Part shown: positions 16,124 through 23,546 of the stretch, one piece after another
Position numbering within the stretch: the stretch's first letter is position 1
Layout: every line of letters begins with the position of its first letter
From: CAZSMK01 sp964608095
GTDB taxonomy: Bacteria > Sumerlaeota > Sumerlaeia > MWCT01 > JAGHBZ01
DNA length: 55,811 nucleotides
Direction: 5' to 3'
Assembly: GCA_964608095.1 (NCBI GenBank)
Contig: CAZSMK010000082.1
Coordinates: 1 to 55,811 of the forward strand
The notes under the pieces: model-generated
Databases searched by the model: none
Told to the model about the DNA's origin: nothing
What the model saw: only the letters and a program-made list of their open reading frames with translations
Made by a program: the position numbers and the translations under genes

Positions 16124-17008
16124 TTACAATAAAATTGCAACATAAGTCGGAAGCAAGAAGGCGCCTACCTGTATATCAGGATTGAAATATTTGCATCCGA
16201 GTTTTAAGTCTTCGTAACGCTTCCTATCGAAGTCTTTCTTGTGATCATATTTTTTTGAACAAAACGCAAGACCATAGTATGCATCGGTGTAGGTCGGTAT
16301 ATGTGCCATATAAGGTCGTGCAATGGGAAAGACCTCGCGCAGTTTTTTAAACGTTCCCTTAATGTGTTTTGGATTGTAAAAAGGAGTCCCGACTTGAGCC
16401 GTCATGATACCATCTGAGCGCAACGCGTTAAATATCCTCGTATAAAATTCTTTGCTGAACAGAATCTTGCCGGGACCAAAAGGATCGGTGGAATCCACAA
16501 TGATTATGTCATATTCATCGGGGTGGTGTTTCACGAACTTGAATCCATCGGTTATATGAAGATGGACTTTGGGATTATCATATTCCGACGCCACCGCCGG
16601 GAAAAATCGTTTTGATATTTCAATTACTTCACCGTCGATTTCAGCCTGGTCGATTTGTTCGATATAAGGGTGCTTACAAACTTCGCGAACCGCGCCGCCG
16701 TCGCCCCCGCCGATAACCAACACTTTACGCGGTTTTTTATGCGTGAGCATCGGCACATGTACCATCATCTCGTGATATACGTGCTCATCCCTATCGGTTA
16801 TCATGATCAGATCATCCAGAAGCAGAACTTTTCCATATTCCGGGGTATCTATGACGTCGATTTTCTGATATTGAGTCTTTCCATCGTAGAGATGCTCTTT
16901 GATTCTGAGAGAGATGCCCACGTGCGGAGTGTGGAATTCTGTAAACCAGCCTTTCAAGACGTTCTTTTCACGTCGTTTCGTTTCCTTTACATCTTCATAT
17001 AGACTCAT
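16124..17008 (-). CDS. speE: Spermidine synthase (polyamine aminopropyltransferase)
   Basis: Transfers an aminopropyl group from decarboxylated S-adenosylmethionine to putrescine (or agmatine). The nucleotide-binding motif is VIGGGDGGAVREV; the acidic AEIDGEVIEISKRFFP and the catalytic IIVDSTDPFGPG follow, and an upstream segment TDRDEHVYHEMMVHVP matches the polyamine pocket. Length 294 residues, normal. ATG at 17008 has GAGG eight bases upstream. It begins 15 bases after the RpiB-like gene stops, so they share a transcript. The S-adenosylmethionine decarboxylase needed for its co-substrate is not in the window. Together with the pyruvoyl ADC and SpeB this encodes arginine-to-spermidine synthesis. 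Confidence 0.95.
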   Translation of the reverse strand: MSLYEDVKETKRREKNVLKGWFTEFHTPHVGISLRIKEHLYDGKTQYQKIDVIDTPEYGKVLLLDDLIMITDRDEHVYHEMMVHVPMLTHKKPRKVLVIGGGDGGAVREVCKHPYIEQIDQAEIDGEVIEISKRFFPAVASEYDNPKVHLHITDGFKFVKHHPDEYDIIIVDSTDPFGPGKILFSKEFYTRIFNALRSDGIMTAQVGTPFYNPKHIKGTFKKLREVFPIARPYMAHIPTYTDAYYGLAFCSKKYDHKKDFDRKRYEDLKLGCKYFNPDIQVGAFLLPTYVAILL

Positions 17009-17023
17009 AGCATATCCTCATCT

Positions 17024-17608
17024 TTATCTAATCTGTGTTACAAAGTCGAAAACAGCAGGTGTTATAATAGTTTTCGAGCCAATGTTAAGTGGTGACTTGT
17101 TCTTGACGGCATCCTTGATATCCTGAACCGTGAGACATTTCATGGGTTGCTCGTGTAGGGTGCGGAGATGCCGCTCTTCGATTTGTTTGACTTTATCTAT
17201 ACGCGCCTGGTATTTTCCGCCAAGGAAAGGCGTGGTCAACCAGATACGCACGATCTCCTTTGCGATTTCCGCTCCCAAAATCTTTCCCCCGAGACAAAGG
17301 GCATTAGTATTGGAATGTTCGCGGGCAAGACGAGCACAAACCGGATCGGTGCAGACCGCTGCGTAGACTCCGAAGAGCATGTTTGCAAGCGCCGCCGAGG
17401 GGTACCCCGCCCCATCTATCAGGAGCGCCCTCTCGCATTCTCCCTTACTCAATGACAACGCAGCCGGATATACATAATCCGAGAAGTCAACACTTTGAGA
17501 ACTGTGTGTACCGAAATCCTCCAGCTCATGGTTTTCCGACTGTAGGAGGGCTTTGATGAGTTCTTTCATTTCAAAGCCCGCATGATCACTCGCTATCGCT
17601 ATCTTCAT
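17024..17608 (-). CDS. RpiB/LacAB-family isomerase homologue with altered active site and C-terminal extension
   Basis: The fold of ribose-5-phosphate isomerase B is clear: MKIAIASDHAGFEMK at the start (Asp8, His9), ARLAREHSNTNALCLGG at residues 92-108, and an AHS-type phosphate pocket. However, the catalytic-base position, CGTG in the E. coli-type enzyme, reads LIDGAG (Asp65 instead of Cys), and the following GIGMSIAANK-like stretch reads GYPSAALANM. The protein is 194 residues against about 150 normally. The extra ~48 C-terminal residues contain LTVQDIKDAV and TIITPAVFDFV, which resemble tails I remember from some microcompartment-associated enzymes. The start at ATG 17608 is supported by GGAGGAGG upstream and by the family start; it overlaps the 3' end of the zinc-ribbon gene by 23 bases. 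Activity on ribose-5-phosphate is therefore doubtful. Confidence 0.8.
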   Translation of the reverse strand: MKIAIASDHAGFEMKELIKALLQSENHELEDFGTHSSQSVDFSDYVYPAALSLSKGECERALLIDGAGYPSAALANMLFGVYAAVCTDPVCARLAREHSNTNALCLGGKILGAEIAKEIVRIWLTTPFLGGKYQARIDKVKQIEERHLRTLHEQPMKCLTVQDIKDAVKNKSPLNIGSKTIITPAVFDFVTQIR

Positions 17609-17993
17609 CGGCGCTCTCCTCCTCCGATTCAGGCTGTGCCCTTTCCGCTCGTTCAAGAGCCTCATTTATAATTCTTTTTGCATCCTCTGCTGCTGATTCA
17701 AGAACAAGAATACGCGTTCGGGCAAGACCGTTCACGGTAAAAGGGAAAACCGACGGGGGGACTTCACCCACCAGGGCGCATTTGATGCCGTTTGATTCAA
17801 GAATCTCCCTCAAAAGTTCCGCTTGAAGTGGGTTATCAGCAATATGGACTGTTACGCTTTCCTCATTGAATAGTGTTTTGGTAGATTCAAAATCATCGGG
17901 CGACACCAATTTTACGGCACAATGTTCACACCATTCTTTATCTTCTGAATAGTTCCGACCACATTTCGGGCAATATTTTTGACCTTCGCTCAT
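17586..17993 (-). CDS. Zinc-ribbon protein with DUF2007 domain
   Basis: A 135-residue protein with an N-terminal zinc ribbon, CPKCGRNY...WCEHC (Cys8, Cys11, Cys22, Cys25). A DUF2007 ('putative prokaryotic signal transducing protein') domain follows, recognisable from VTVHIADNPLQAELLREILESNGI and the later ILVLESAAEDAKRIINEA. The tail is highly acidic (Glu/Asp/Ser). DUF2007 domains are small ferredoxin-like folds of unknown function. The ATG at 17993 has AAAGGA seven bases upstream. Its stop lies inside the RpiB-like gene, so the two are coupled. No specific function can be assigned. Confidence 0.8.
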   Translation of the reverse strand: MSEGQKYCPKCGRNYSEDKEWCEHCAVKLVSPDDFESTKTLFNEESVTVHIADNPLQAELLREILESNGIKCALVGEVPPSVFPFTVNGLARTRILVLESAAEDAKRIINEALERAERAQPESEEESADEDSDSE

Positions 17994-18064
17994 CCTTCGT
18001 TCCTTTCAAAGTGAAGTTTTGTCATTCTTCTTGTATTGATAATGAATCTCGGTTATCGACTTAT

Positions 18065-18712
18065 TTACATGAGTCTTGCTGCGCTTGAAACCGCCTCACC
18101 ACCCGCTCGGTAAATGTTTCCGTTGCTTATGGTACCATTGCTGGGGTCGTAAATCGTTGCCGCGAACTTTCCCGGCTCGACGTCTGAATAAAAGATACGT
18201 TCCTGCAGGTTATATTCAGGTTCAGACGGTTTGAAACCGAACGTATGATTGGTACCCCGGCTCGCCACCCACCACCAGGTGCCTCTGGCTCGCGAACCCT
18301 TTTCCGTAGCGGGATCAATACTATATGCTCCGCCTCCTTTCTCGATGGTCATATTTTCCACGTTCATGGGTTCATAAGTCAAACTTGATTTATCGGCGGG
18401 AAAACCCGGTGGCTTGAATGGATCGAGGTGTATGCCTGAACTCATGTAAGCAATAGGTGTCGTCAGTACATCCAGCCCGAACCGATTTGCTGTTTTATAT
18501 CCCGGCGGATATGCATTGGCATCGACACAATAGGATTCTATGGCAGTGGCGATCGAGCGCGTATCTGCGTGGACTCGGGATACTTTACTCCGTGTCTGCG
18601 CCTCGAGGAAATTAGGAACCGCAATAGCGGACAATATCGCTATTATGGCCACAACGATCAGGAGCTCGATTAAGGTGAAACCTATCTCTTTCTTTTTGCT
18701 GAGGCATACCAT
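18065..18712 (-). CDS. Type IV prepilin / GspG-like pseudopilin
   Basis: The N-terminal signature is classic: a short basic leader, then G-FTLIELLIVVAIIAILSAIAVPNFLEAQ, cleaved after the Gly by prepilin peptidase PilD, with Glu5 of the mature protein present. The mature helix continues into RSKVSRVHADTRSIATAIESYCVDANAYPPGY, a layout common in pseudopilin paralogues of planctomycete-like and candidate-phylum bacteria. The C-terminal globular part (~110 residues) includes a GTNHTFG region and ends in a short loop-rich domain. The ATG at 18712 lies 31 bases inside the upstream NTPase gene, so translation is probably coupled. No peptidase or assembly ATPase lies nearby; the GspF-like protein at 6159 is the only possible partner in the window. 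Confidence 0.88.
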   Translation of the reverse strand: MVCLSKKKEIGFTLIELLIVVAIIAILSAIAVPNFLEAQTRSKVSRVHADTRSIATAIESYCVDANAYPPGYKTANRFGLDVLTTPIAYMSSGIHLDPFKPPGFPADKSSLTYEPMNVENMTIEKGGGAYSIDPATEKGSRARGTWWWVASRGTNHTFGFKPSEPEYNLQERIFYSDVEPGKFAATIYDPSNGTISNGNIYRAGGEAVSSAARLM

Positions 18713-19242
18713 TTGTATATATCCGATTCCCTTGCAACCTGTTGATTTAAAGTCTGTGTGTTTATCTGAACTACTGCGGGTGTTGAATCTTTATAAATCG
18801 ATTGCGCTTCATTAACGAGCGATGTACGCACAATTATGAAAAGATCGGAGCCGCTTCGAGCAAGGTTATCCACATTTCGGCGAAACCCTTTGCCCTCTAT
18901 TTCCAAGATGCCGAATTCATCCACAACGATAATGTCAGGGCTCTCTTGAAACGAACGCTCTAATGCAGTGCGGGCAAACTCCAGTCCTGTACCGAGAATC
19001 AACCATCTTCCGCATACGAAGTCCGAGGGTCCTGTCGGGCGCGCCTGCAGAAGTGCAAAAGGGCGCTCACCGCCGCTGAGCAAATCCTCACATACATAAC
19101 CGCTCTTGCGATTCCTCTCGAATACCGCATGCGTAATGATTCCTCCGATCTTAAGAGAGAGATCGTTGCGGAGCAGTGTGACCAGCATTCGCACCCATCG
19201 ACTTTTACCGCTGTTAATCTCACCGGTCAGAAGCCATAACAT
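18682..19242 (-). CDS. P-loop NTPase, THEP1/DUF265-like
   Basis: A 186-residue P-loop protein starting MLWLLTGEINSGKS (Walker A GEINSGKS at residues 7-14), with Walker B IIVVDEFGILE at about residues 104-114. The arrangement, with a short GGIITHAVFERNRKSGYVCEDLLSG segment (compare GFYT-EVREGGRRVGF in THEP1) and 'NVDNLARSGSDLFIIVRTS', matches the THEP1 nucleoside-triphosphatase family (pfam NTPase_1). Known members hydrolyse nucleoside triphosphates slowly; their biological role is unsettled. It starts 17 bases after an integral membrane protein gene and overlaps the prepilin gene, so the three form an operon. The membrane-plus-NTPase pairing suggests a small membrane system. Confidence 0.75.
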   Translation of the reverse strand: MLWLLTGEINSGKSRWVRMLVTLLRNDLSLKIGGIITHAVFERNRKSGYVCEDLLSGGERPFALLQARPTGPSDFVCGRWLILGTGLEFARTALERSFQESPDIIVVDEFGILEIEGKGFRRNVDNLARSGSDLFIIVRTSLVNEAQSIYKDSTPAVVQINTQTLNQQVARESDIYKWYASAKRKR

Positions 19243-19259
19243 TTATGAATACTCTCGCA

Positions 19260-19922
19260 TTATCGGTATAAAAGGAAGATTCCCCAGAGAGTGAGAGCAA
19301 AAACGAGTGAGCAAAATGCAAGTGCAGGTGCGGGTGAAGGTACAGAGGATTTGGATTTTAGTCCGGCAAGGAGGCGGCCGACGGCAAAACCCGCAGGGAC
19401 GGTGACCATTGAAATGCCGATTGCAACCGGTGCGCCCCAGAGAGCAAGCGGGAGACGCGTCCCCGGCAGTACACATGCCGGTATACCCGTAAAAAAGCCG
19501 ACTGCAGGAAACAAAAGCACAGCACCCAGGGCAGCACCGCCACCGAGCAGAACTTGTCCTCCTATTCTTTCTCTAAAGCGAGGCGTCAAGAGGATGAGTA
19601 TTGCTACAAAGGCAATAGTCTCCGTGAAGAAGGCATAAATCGGGTTAATGATACCGCCGCTTATTACGGGCTTCGACATTATCAACGCTGAATACAACTT
19701 GAACAACGTTGCAATAAACGGGAGGGCAAGAAGTGCATATCCTTTTTTCGTCCCCGAGTAAGTGGCGGCGATAAAGAACATCATCGTCCCCAGCAGTATC
19801 GAACCTGTAAGGAGCCGTGCACAACTCCCGCGAAGTGCAACTCCTGCAGTCGCCTCGACCAATCCCCAGATGCTTCCCGCTACCAACACAATTGTAAGAT
19901 TTCTGTAGCTGCTTGTTTTCAT
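19260..19922 (-). CDS. Integral membrane protein of unknown function
   Basis: 220 residues with about six to seven hydrophobic helices (for example LTIVLVAGSIWGLVEATAGVAL, LLTGSILLGTMMFFIAATY, AFFTETIAFVAILILLT, VLLGGGAALGAVLLFPAVGFF and the C-terminal ALAFCSLVFALTLWGIFLL). I do not recognise the family. The size, the early WGLVEA segment and the small-residue-rich helices are reminiscent of substrate-binding S-components of ECF transporters, but the resemblance is weak. The ATG at 19922 has GGAG upstream. It sits between etfA and the THEP1-like NTPase on the same strand, and the pair probably works together. Confidence 0.7.
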   Translation of the reverse strand: MKTSSYRNLTIVLVAGSIWGLVEATAGVALRGSCARLLTGSILLGTMMFFIAATYSGTKKGYALLALPFIATLFKLYSALIMSKPVISGGIINPIYAFFTETIAFVAILILLTPRFRERIGGQVLLGGGAALGAVLLFPAVGFFTGIPACVLPGTRLPLALWGAPVAIGISMVTVPAGFAVGRLLAGLKSKSSVPSPAPALAFCSLVFALTLWGIFLLYR

Positions 19923-19954
19923 TCTTTATCGCTCCAGCTCAATTTTGCTGCATA

Positions 19955-21154
19955 CTACCCTTTCGAGAGATGGCGGATCAATGCCGGTACAATCTCGTGC
20001 AGGTCACCGACAATGCCGTAGGTGGCGACCTTGAATATCGGGGCGTTCGGGTCCTTGTTGATGGCAACAATAATATCCGACGACCGCATACCCACAAGGT
20101 GTTGAACTGCACCGGATATCCCGACGGCAATATAGACCCTTGGACATACGGTTCTGCCGGTTTGCCCCACCTGATGAGAATAAGGAATCCAGCCGGCATC
20201 CACCGCGGCACGCGATGCACCTACTGCGCCACCCAGCGCTTCCGCGAGCTCACGAATCTTCTCGAAATAAGACGGATCGCCGAGTCCACGTCCACCCGAC
20301 ACTATTATATCCGCTTCCGCTATATTTAATGTACTCTCCAGCTCTTCCACTGATTCTATCAGACGAGTCCGGCACGGCAAACCGTTTTCGTCGCCAAAGC
20401 CTACCTTTACGACCTCGCCTCGTTTGGTCTCCTGCCTTTTCATTGGTTTCATGACTTTCGGTCGCACGGTCGCCATTTGCGGGCGATTATAGTACGTGGC
20501 TATAGTGGCAAAAATGTTACCGCCAAAAGCTGGTCTGGTCTGCATCAGATGTTTTCCTGTTTCATCGATGTCGAATTCCGTACAGTCTGCTGTTAGACCG
20601 GTTTGAAGTTTGATCGCCACTTGCGGTATAAACGACCTGCCGATGTTGGTGGCGCCGGTCAGGATTATTGCCGGATTGTACTTCTTCGCCAGATAGGTCA
20701 TGGCTTCAGAGTAAGGATCGTCGTGAAATGCCGTCAGCGCCTCATCATTTACATAATAAACCCTGTCGACATTATAATACAACAATTCCTCGGCAAGGTT
20801 ATCGATATTGTGACCGAACAGGACGGCTGAGAGTTCCTGTCCGATATTGTCGGCGAGACGTCTTCCTTCGCCGATAAGCTCGAATGCAACCTTTTGCAAT
20901 TCACCGCCGCGTTGTTCCGCAAACACCCATACTCCCTTGAACAGATCGATATCGACCCGGGATGGAAGCGCTGCTTCCTCTGCCTCTTCTTTGATTATGG
21001 CATTTACGGGACACTCCTCCACGCATGCACCGCAAAAGGTACATGCCTCGGTTATGACCGCCTTGCCCTCCTGCATCTCGATTGCACCGAATGGACAGGA
21101 AGCTATGCATATTTCACAGCCTGTGCAGGTATCGATGTCTACATATATCTTCAT
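19955..21154 (-). CDS. etfA: Electron transfer flavoprotein alpha subunit with N-terminal 2[4Fe-4S] ferredoxin
   Basis: Two ferredoxin motifs lead the protein: Cys10, 13, 16, 20-Pro and Cys38, 41, 44, 48-Pro. The ETF alpha part follows: residues ~65-190 are the domain shared with the beta subunit, and the C-terminal FAD domain contains VSGGRGLGDP, GAVGASRAAVDAGWIP, QVGQTGRTVCPRVYIAVGISGAVQHLVGM and INKDPNAPIF. Length 399. Ferredoxin-bearing ETF alpha subunits are typical of anaerobes, where ETF couples acyl-CoA dehydrogenase or lactate dehydrogenase reactions, sometimes by flavin bifurcation. No such dehydrogenase is adjacent, so the partner is unknown. Its ATG overlaps the etfB stop (ATGA). 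Confidence 0.94.
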   Translation of the reverse strand: MKIYVDIDTCTGCEICIASCPFGAIEMQEGKAVITEACTFCGACVEECPVNAIIKEEAEEAALPSRVDIDLFKGVWVFAEQRGGELQKVAFELIGEGRRLADNIGQELSAVLFGHNIDNLAEELLYYNVDRVYYVNDEALTAFHDDPYSEAMTYLAKKYNPAIILTGATNIGRSFIPQVAIKLQTGLTADCTEFDIDETGKHLMQTRPAFGGNIFATIATYYNRPQMATVRPKVMKPMKRQETKRGEVVKVGFGDENGLPCRTRLIESVEELESTLNIAEADIIVSGGRGLGDPSYFEKIRELAEALGGAVGASRAAVDAGWIPYSHQVGQTGRTVCPRVYIAVGISGAVQHLVGMRSSDIIVAINKDPNAPIFKVATYGIVGDLHEIVPALIRHLSKG

Positions 21155-21948
21155 AACACAACTCCCGATTGTTTCAGTTTAGCAATAAGCGTCTCCACCA
21201 CGTCGTCGATACCTTCGCCTTCTATTATTTCACCCTGTCGCCGAATCTCAGGTGTAAAAATATGAATAACCCGTGTCGGTGAGCCATCGAGCCCGATTTG
21301 CTTGGGGTCTGCCTTGATATCCGCGGGTGTCCAGACCTGAGGTTCGTACTTTTTTGCACGCATTTTGCCCCGAAGCGAGGGAACGCGGGGCTCGTTGATC
21401 TCCTTAACTACGGTGATCAATGCTGGAAGTGGAATCTCAACAACGTCGTGCCCTGATTCCATCAATCGCTCGACATGCATTACGTTCTTCTCCAGGTCGA
21501 TCTCTTTGATATGTTTAACAAATGCGACAAAAGGAATGCCGAGAAATTCCGCGACACCCGGTCCCACCTGGGCGGTGTCGCCGTCTATTGCTTGCTTGCC
21601 GCAGATTACGAGGTCGACCTCACCCATTGTTTTCACCGCGTGGGCAAGAGTATACGAAGTCGCCCAGGTGTCGGAACCCGCAAACGCACGGTCAGAGACC
21701 AATATCGCCTCGTCGATGCCCATGGAAATACACTCGAGCAAGGCATCTTTGGCTTGAGGCGGTCCCATCGTTAATGCATACGTTGTCCCGCCATGTTTTT
21801 CCTTCACGCGTAGGGCTTCCTCTACAGCATATAAATCGAACGGGTTCAGAATCGCAGGCACGCCCTCGCGCTTCATTGTCCCTGTCTTTGGATCAATACT
21901 CGCCTCGGTAGTCTCAGGGACTTGTTTTACACATACAACAATTTTCAT
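21151..21948 (-). CDS. etfB: Electron transfer flavoprotein beta subunit
   Basis: 265 residues. Family landmarks: MKIVVCVKQVPET start, LNPFDLYAVEEALR at residues 34-47, VSDRAFAGSDTWATSYTLA around 103-121, and CGKQAIDGDTAQVGPGVAEFLGIP around 130-153 (the adenine-nucleotide site; the same region carries the second FAD in bifurcating ETFs). The C-terminal REINEPRVPSLRGKMRAKK stretch is also typical. It lies directly upstream of etfA with a 4-base overlap, giving a stoichiometric heterodimer. The upstream 600 bases contain no gene, so the etfBA promoter should lie there. Confidence 0.95.
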   Translation of the reverse strand: MKIVVCVKQVPETTEASIDPKTGTMKREGVPAILNPFDLYAVEEALRVKEKHGGTTYALTMGPPQAKDALLECISMGIDEAILVSDRAFAGSDTWATSYTLAHAVKTMGEVDLVICGKQAIDGDTAQVGPGVAEFLGIPFVAFVKHIKEIDLEKNVMHVERLMESGHDVVEIPLPALITVVKEINEPRVPSLRGKMRAKKYEPQVWTPADIKADPKQIGLDGSPTRVIHIFTPEIRRQGEIIEGEGIDDVVETLIAKLKQSGVVL

Positions 21949-22566
21949 ACCGGTTTCTCCACTTGCATTGGTTTGGGTTTTCCCGTTACAGGTGTTAAGA
22001 AATCTCTCATTCGTTCAGAGATCAGTTGAAAGTAGCATAAAATCTTCAGGCTGACGGTGCAAACAAAAAAACTCGCCACTATGGATGCTGCGTCTCATAT
22101 TACACATCCGGTAAGGACGTAACGAATTGTTACAGAGGCTCGAACCATAAAAAAAGCAAGTATCCGAACTCTTGTGGTCTATGTCAAGACTCGAGTTGTG
22201 TGTAAAGCAAGGTAGGGCGAGTCGCCGAAAAAGGAATGGTTCTGAGATTTTGAGATTTCTTTTTTTTAGTCGGAAAAAGAAGTGTAACCTTCGATATTTG
22301 CTTCCGAACTTCACACATAATTCCTATCGGGTTTATTTTGCATGCCGTGAGACCGCCATGGCGATTCGAAGAGATTGTCCCCGGCTTAGTCTCTCTTCAG
22401 CGAAGTCTGACACTCATACTCGGTTTTCTTGATACGGTCGCAGAGCGCGAGTTAAATGAAATTTTACAAGCCCTGTAGGTACAGGCGCGTTACGATTGCA
22501 TTTTCGTTTTTACCTTTATGGGAAATTATAAAAAAGACTCCGGTTGGGATTACGTTTTTTGAATTT
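21949..22566. other. 618-base gene-free stretch upstream of etfBA
   Basis: Small open frames here have no family features or ribosome sites, and I do not call them. I see an A/T-rich inverted repeat (TTCTTTTT / AAAAAGAA) around 22258-22281 and a 14-base palindrome CCTGTA-GG-TACAGG at 22472-22485, but no recognisable RNA. The etfBA promoter is expected near 21950-22100 on the minus strand but is not identifiable by eye. Confidence 0.5.
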
Positions 22567-23451
22567 TCAGGGAACTGCTATACCAGAGATCGCGCGCCTT
22601 AGCAACACGCCGCACATCTCTCTTCTATAGTGGCTCGTCGAGCGGATATCGTCTATGGGGCTGACTTCCTCTTTTGCTGTTTTGATTGCAGCATCCCAAG
22701 CCGACGCGTCGTCGATGCGTTTACCTGTCAATAATGATTCAGTGCGACGCGCCCGCATCACCTTGCATGCCACTGCACCAAAAGCGATTTTTATCCATTC
22801 GATCTTTCCGTCGTTTGTGTTTCCCTGCACCGCTAAGCTGACCTTGGAAATCGTCATCGCCTGTCGCTGACCGAGTTTAAGAAACACCCCACGACTATTA
22901 TTCTCCGGTATATCAAACGAAATCGAGGTGAGAATCTCACCGGGGTGGAGAACAGTCACGCCGGCGCCGGACGCAAAATCGCCCGCATCGACTATGCGCT
23001 CTTTCCTATTTCCCTTTGATGGCGATGCGATATGGAGTTTAGCGTCGAGAACCAAGAGTGACGGGATACTATCCCCTGCCGGTGAGGCATTAGCAAGGTT
23101 CCCTCCGATAGTGCCGCGGTTACGAATCTGGACACTCCCTATCTGGCGGCAGGCATGATACAGAACCGGGACCTTTTCCCTGATCAAACGCGAGGCGCAT
23201 ATCGCAGCATGCGTTGTGCCGGCATGGATATGAACCCTGCTTTCTTTGATTTCAATACCCTTGAGTTCTTCAACATCTGTTATCTCGATGAGGGCATCAG
23301 CTTCAATACCTCTATCCTTGAGTAAAGGAACCAGATCAGTCCCACCGGCAAGATATCGAATGACCGATTCCGGTTTTTGCGAGAGAAGACGTCCGGCTAT
23401 TTCCAGTGCCTCGTCTATGCTTGCCACTTTGTAATAATCAATTGTCTTCAT
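22567..23451 (-). CDS. FAD-binding subunit, xanthine dehydrogenase/CoxM family
   Basis: Medium subunit of a molybdenum hydroxylase. The FAD-binding elements are YLAGGTDLVPLL at residues ~33-44 and GTIGGNLANASPAGDSIPSLL at about 113-133, with VQIRNRGT just before it. The C-terminal CO-dehydrogenase flavoprotein domain includes ISKVSLAV and ends with the typical YRREMCGVLLRRA. At 294 residues it is complete. It normally shuttles electrons from the 2Fe-2S subunit to NAD or another acceptor as part of a three-subunit enzyme. No molybdopterin large subunit or small 2Fe-2S subunit is adjacent; another small plus FAD pair sits at 33.5-34.8 kb. ATG at 23451. Confidence 0.88.
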   Translation of the reverse strand: MKTIDYYKVASIDEALEIAGRLLSQKPESVIRYLAGGTDLVPLLKDRGIEADALIEITDVEELKGIEIKESRVHIHAGTTHAAICASRLIREKVPVLYHACRQIGSVQIRNRGTIGGNLANASPAGDSIPSLLVLDAKLHIASPSKGNRKERIVDAGDFASGAGVTVLHPGEILTSISFDIPENNSRGVFLKLGQRQAMTISKVSLAVQGNTNDGKIEWIKIAFGAVACKVMRARRTESLLTGKRIDDASAWDAAIKTAKEEVSPIDDIRSTSHYRREMCGVLLRRAISGIAVP

Positions 23452-23546
23452 ACTATGTCACGCGGGTCTATCTATCATCACATGTATGCTGAATTTTAAA
23501 AGAGCCGAATCCAGACAACAACAGAAAAGTTATCCTTCCCCGGGAT

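Noticed and set aside
17586..17665. Longer start for the RpiB-like protein (to 17665)
   Set aside because: The additional 19 residues are the antiphase reading of the zinc-ribbon protein's acidic tail; the family start and GGAGGAGG site fix it at 17608.
22015..22314. Minus-strand 99-residue open frame in the gap before etfBA
   Set aside because: Composition is unlike the neighbouring genes (many Phe, Ser, Cys, Arg), with no ribosome site or recognisable domain.
22360..22440. Possible tRNA on the minus strand (a TTCGAATC T-loop-like word)
   Set aside because: The bases on both sides do not pair as a T-stem and no acceptor or anticodon arm can be drawn.
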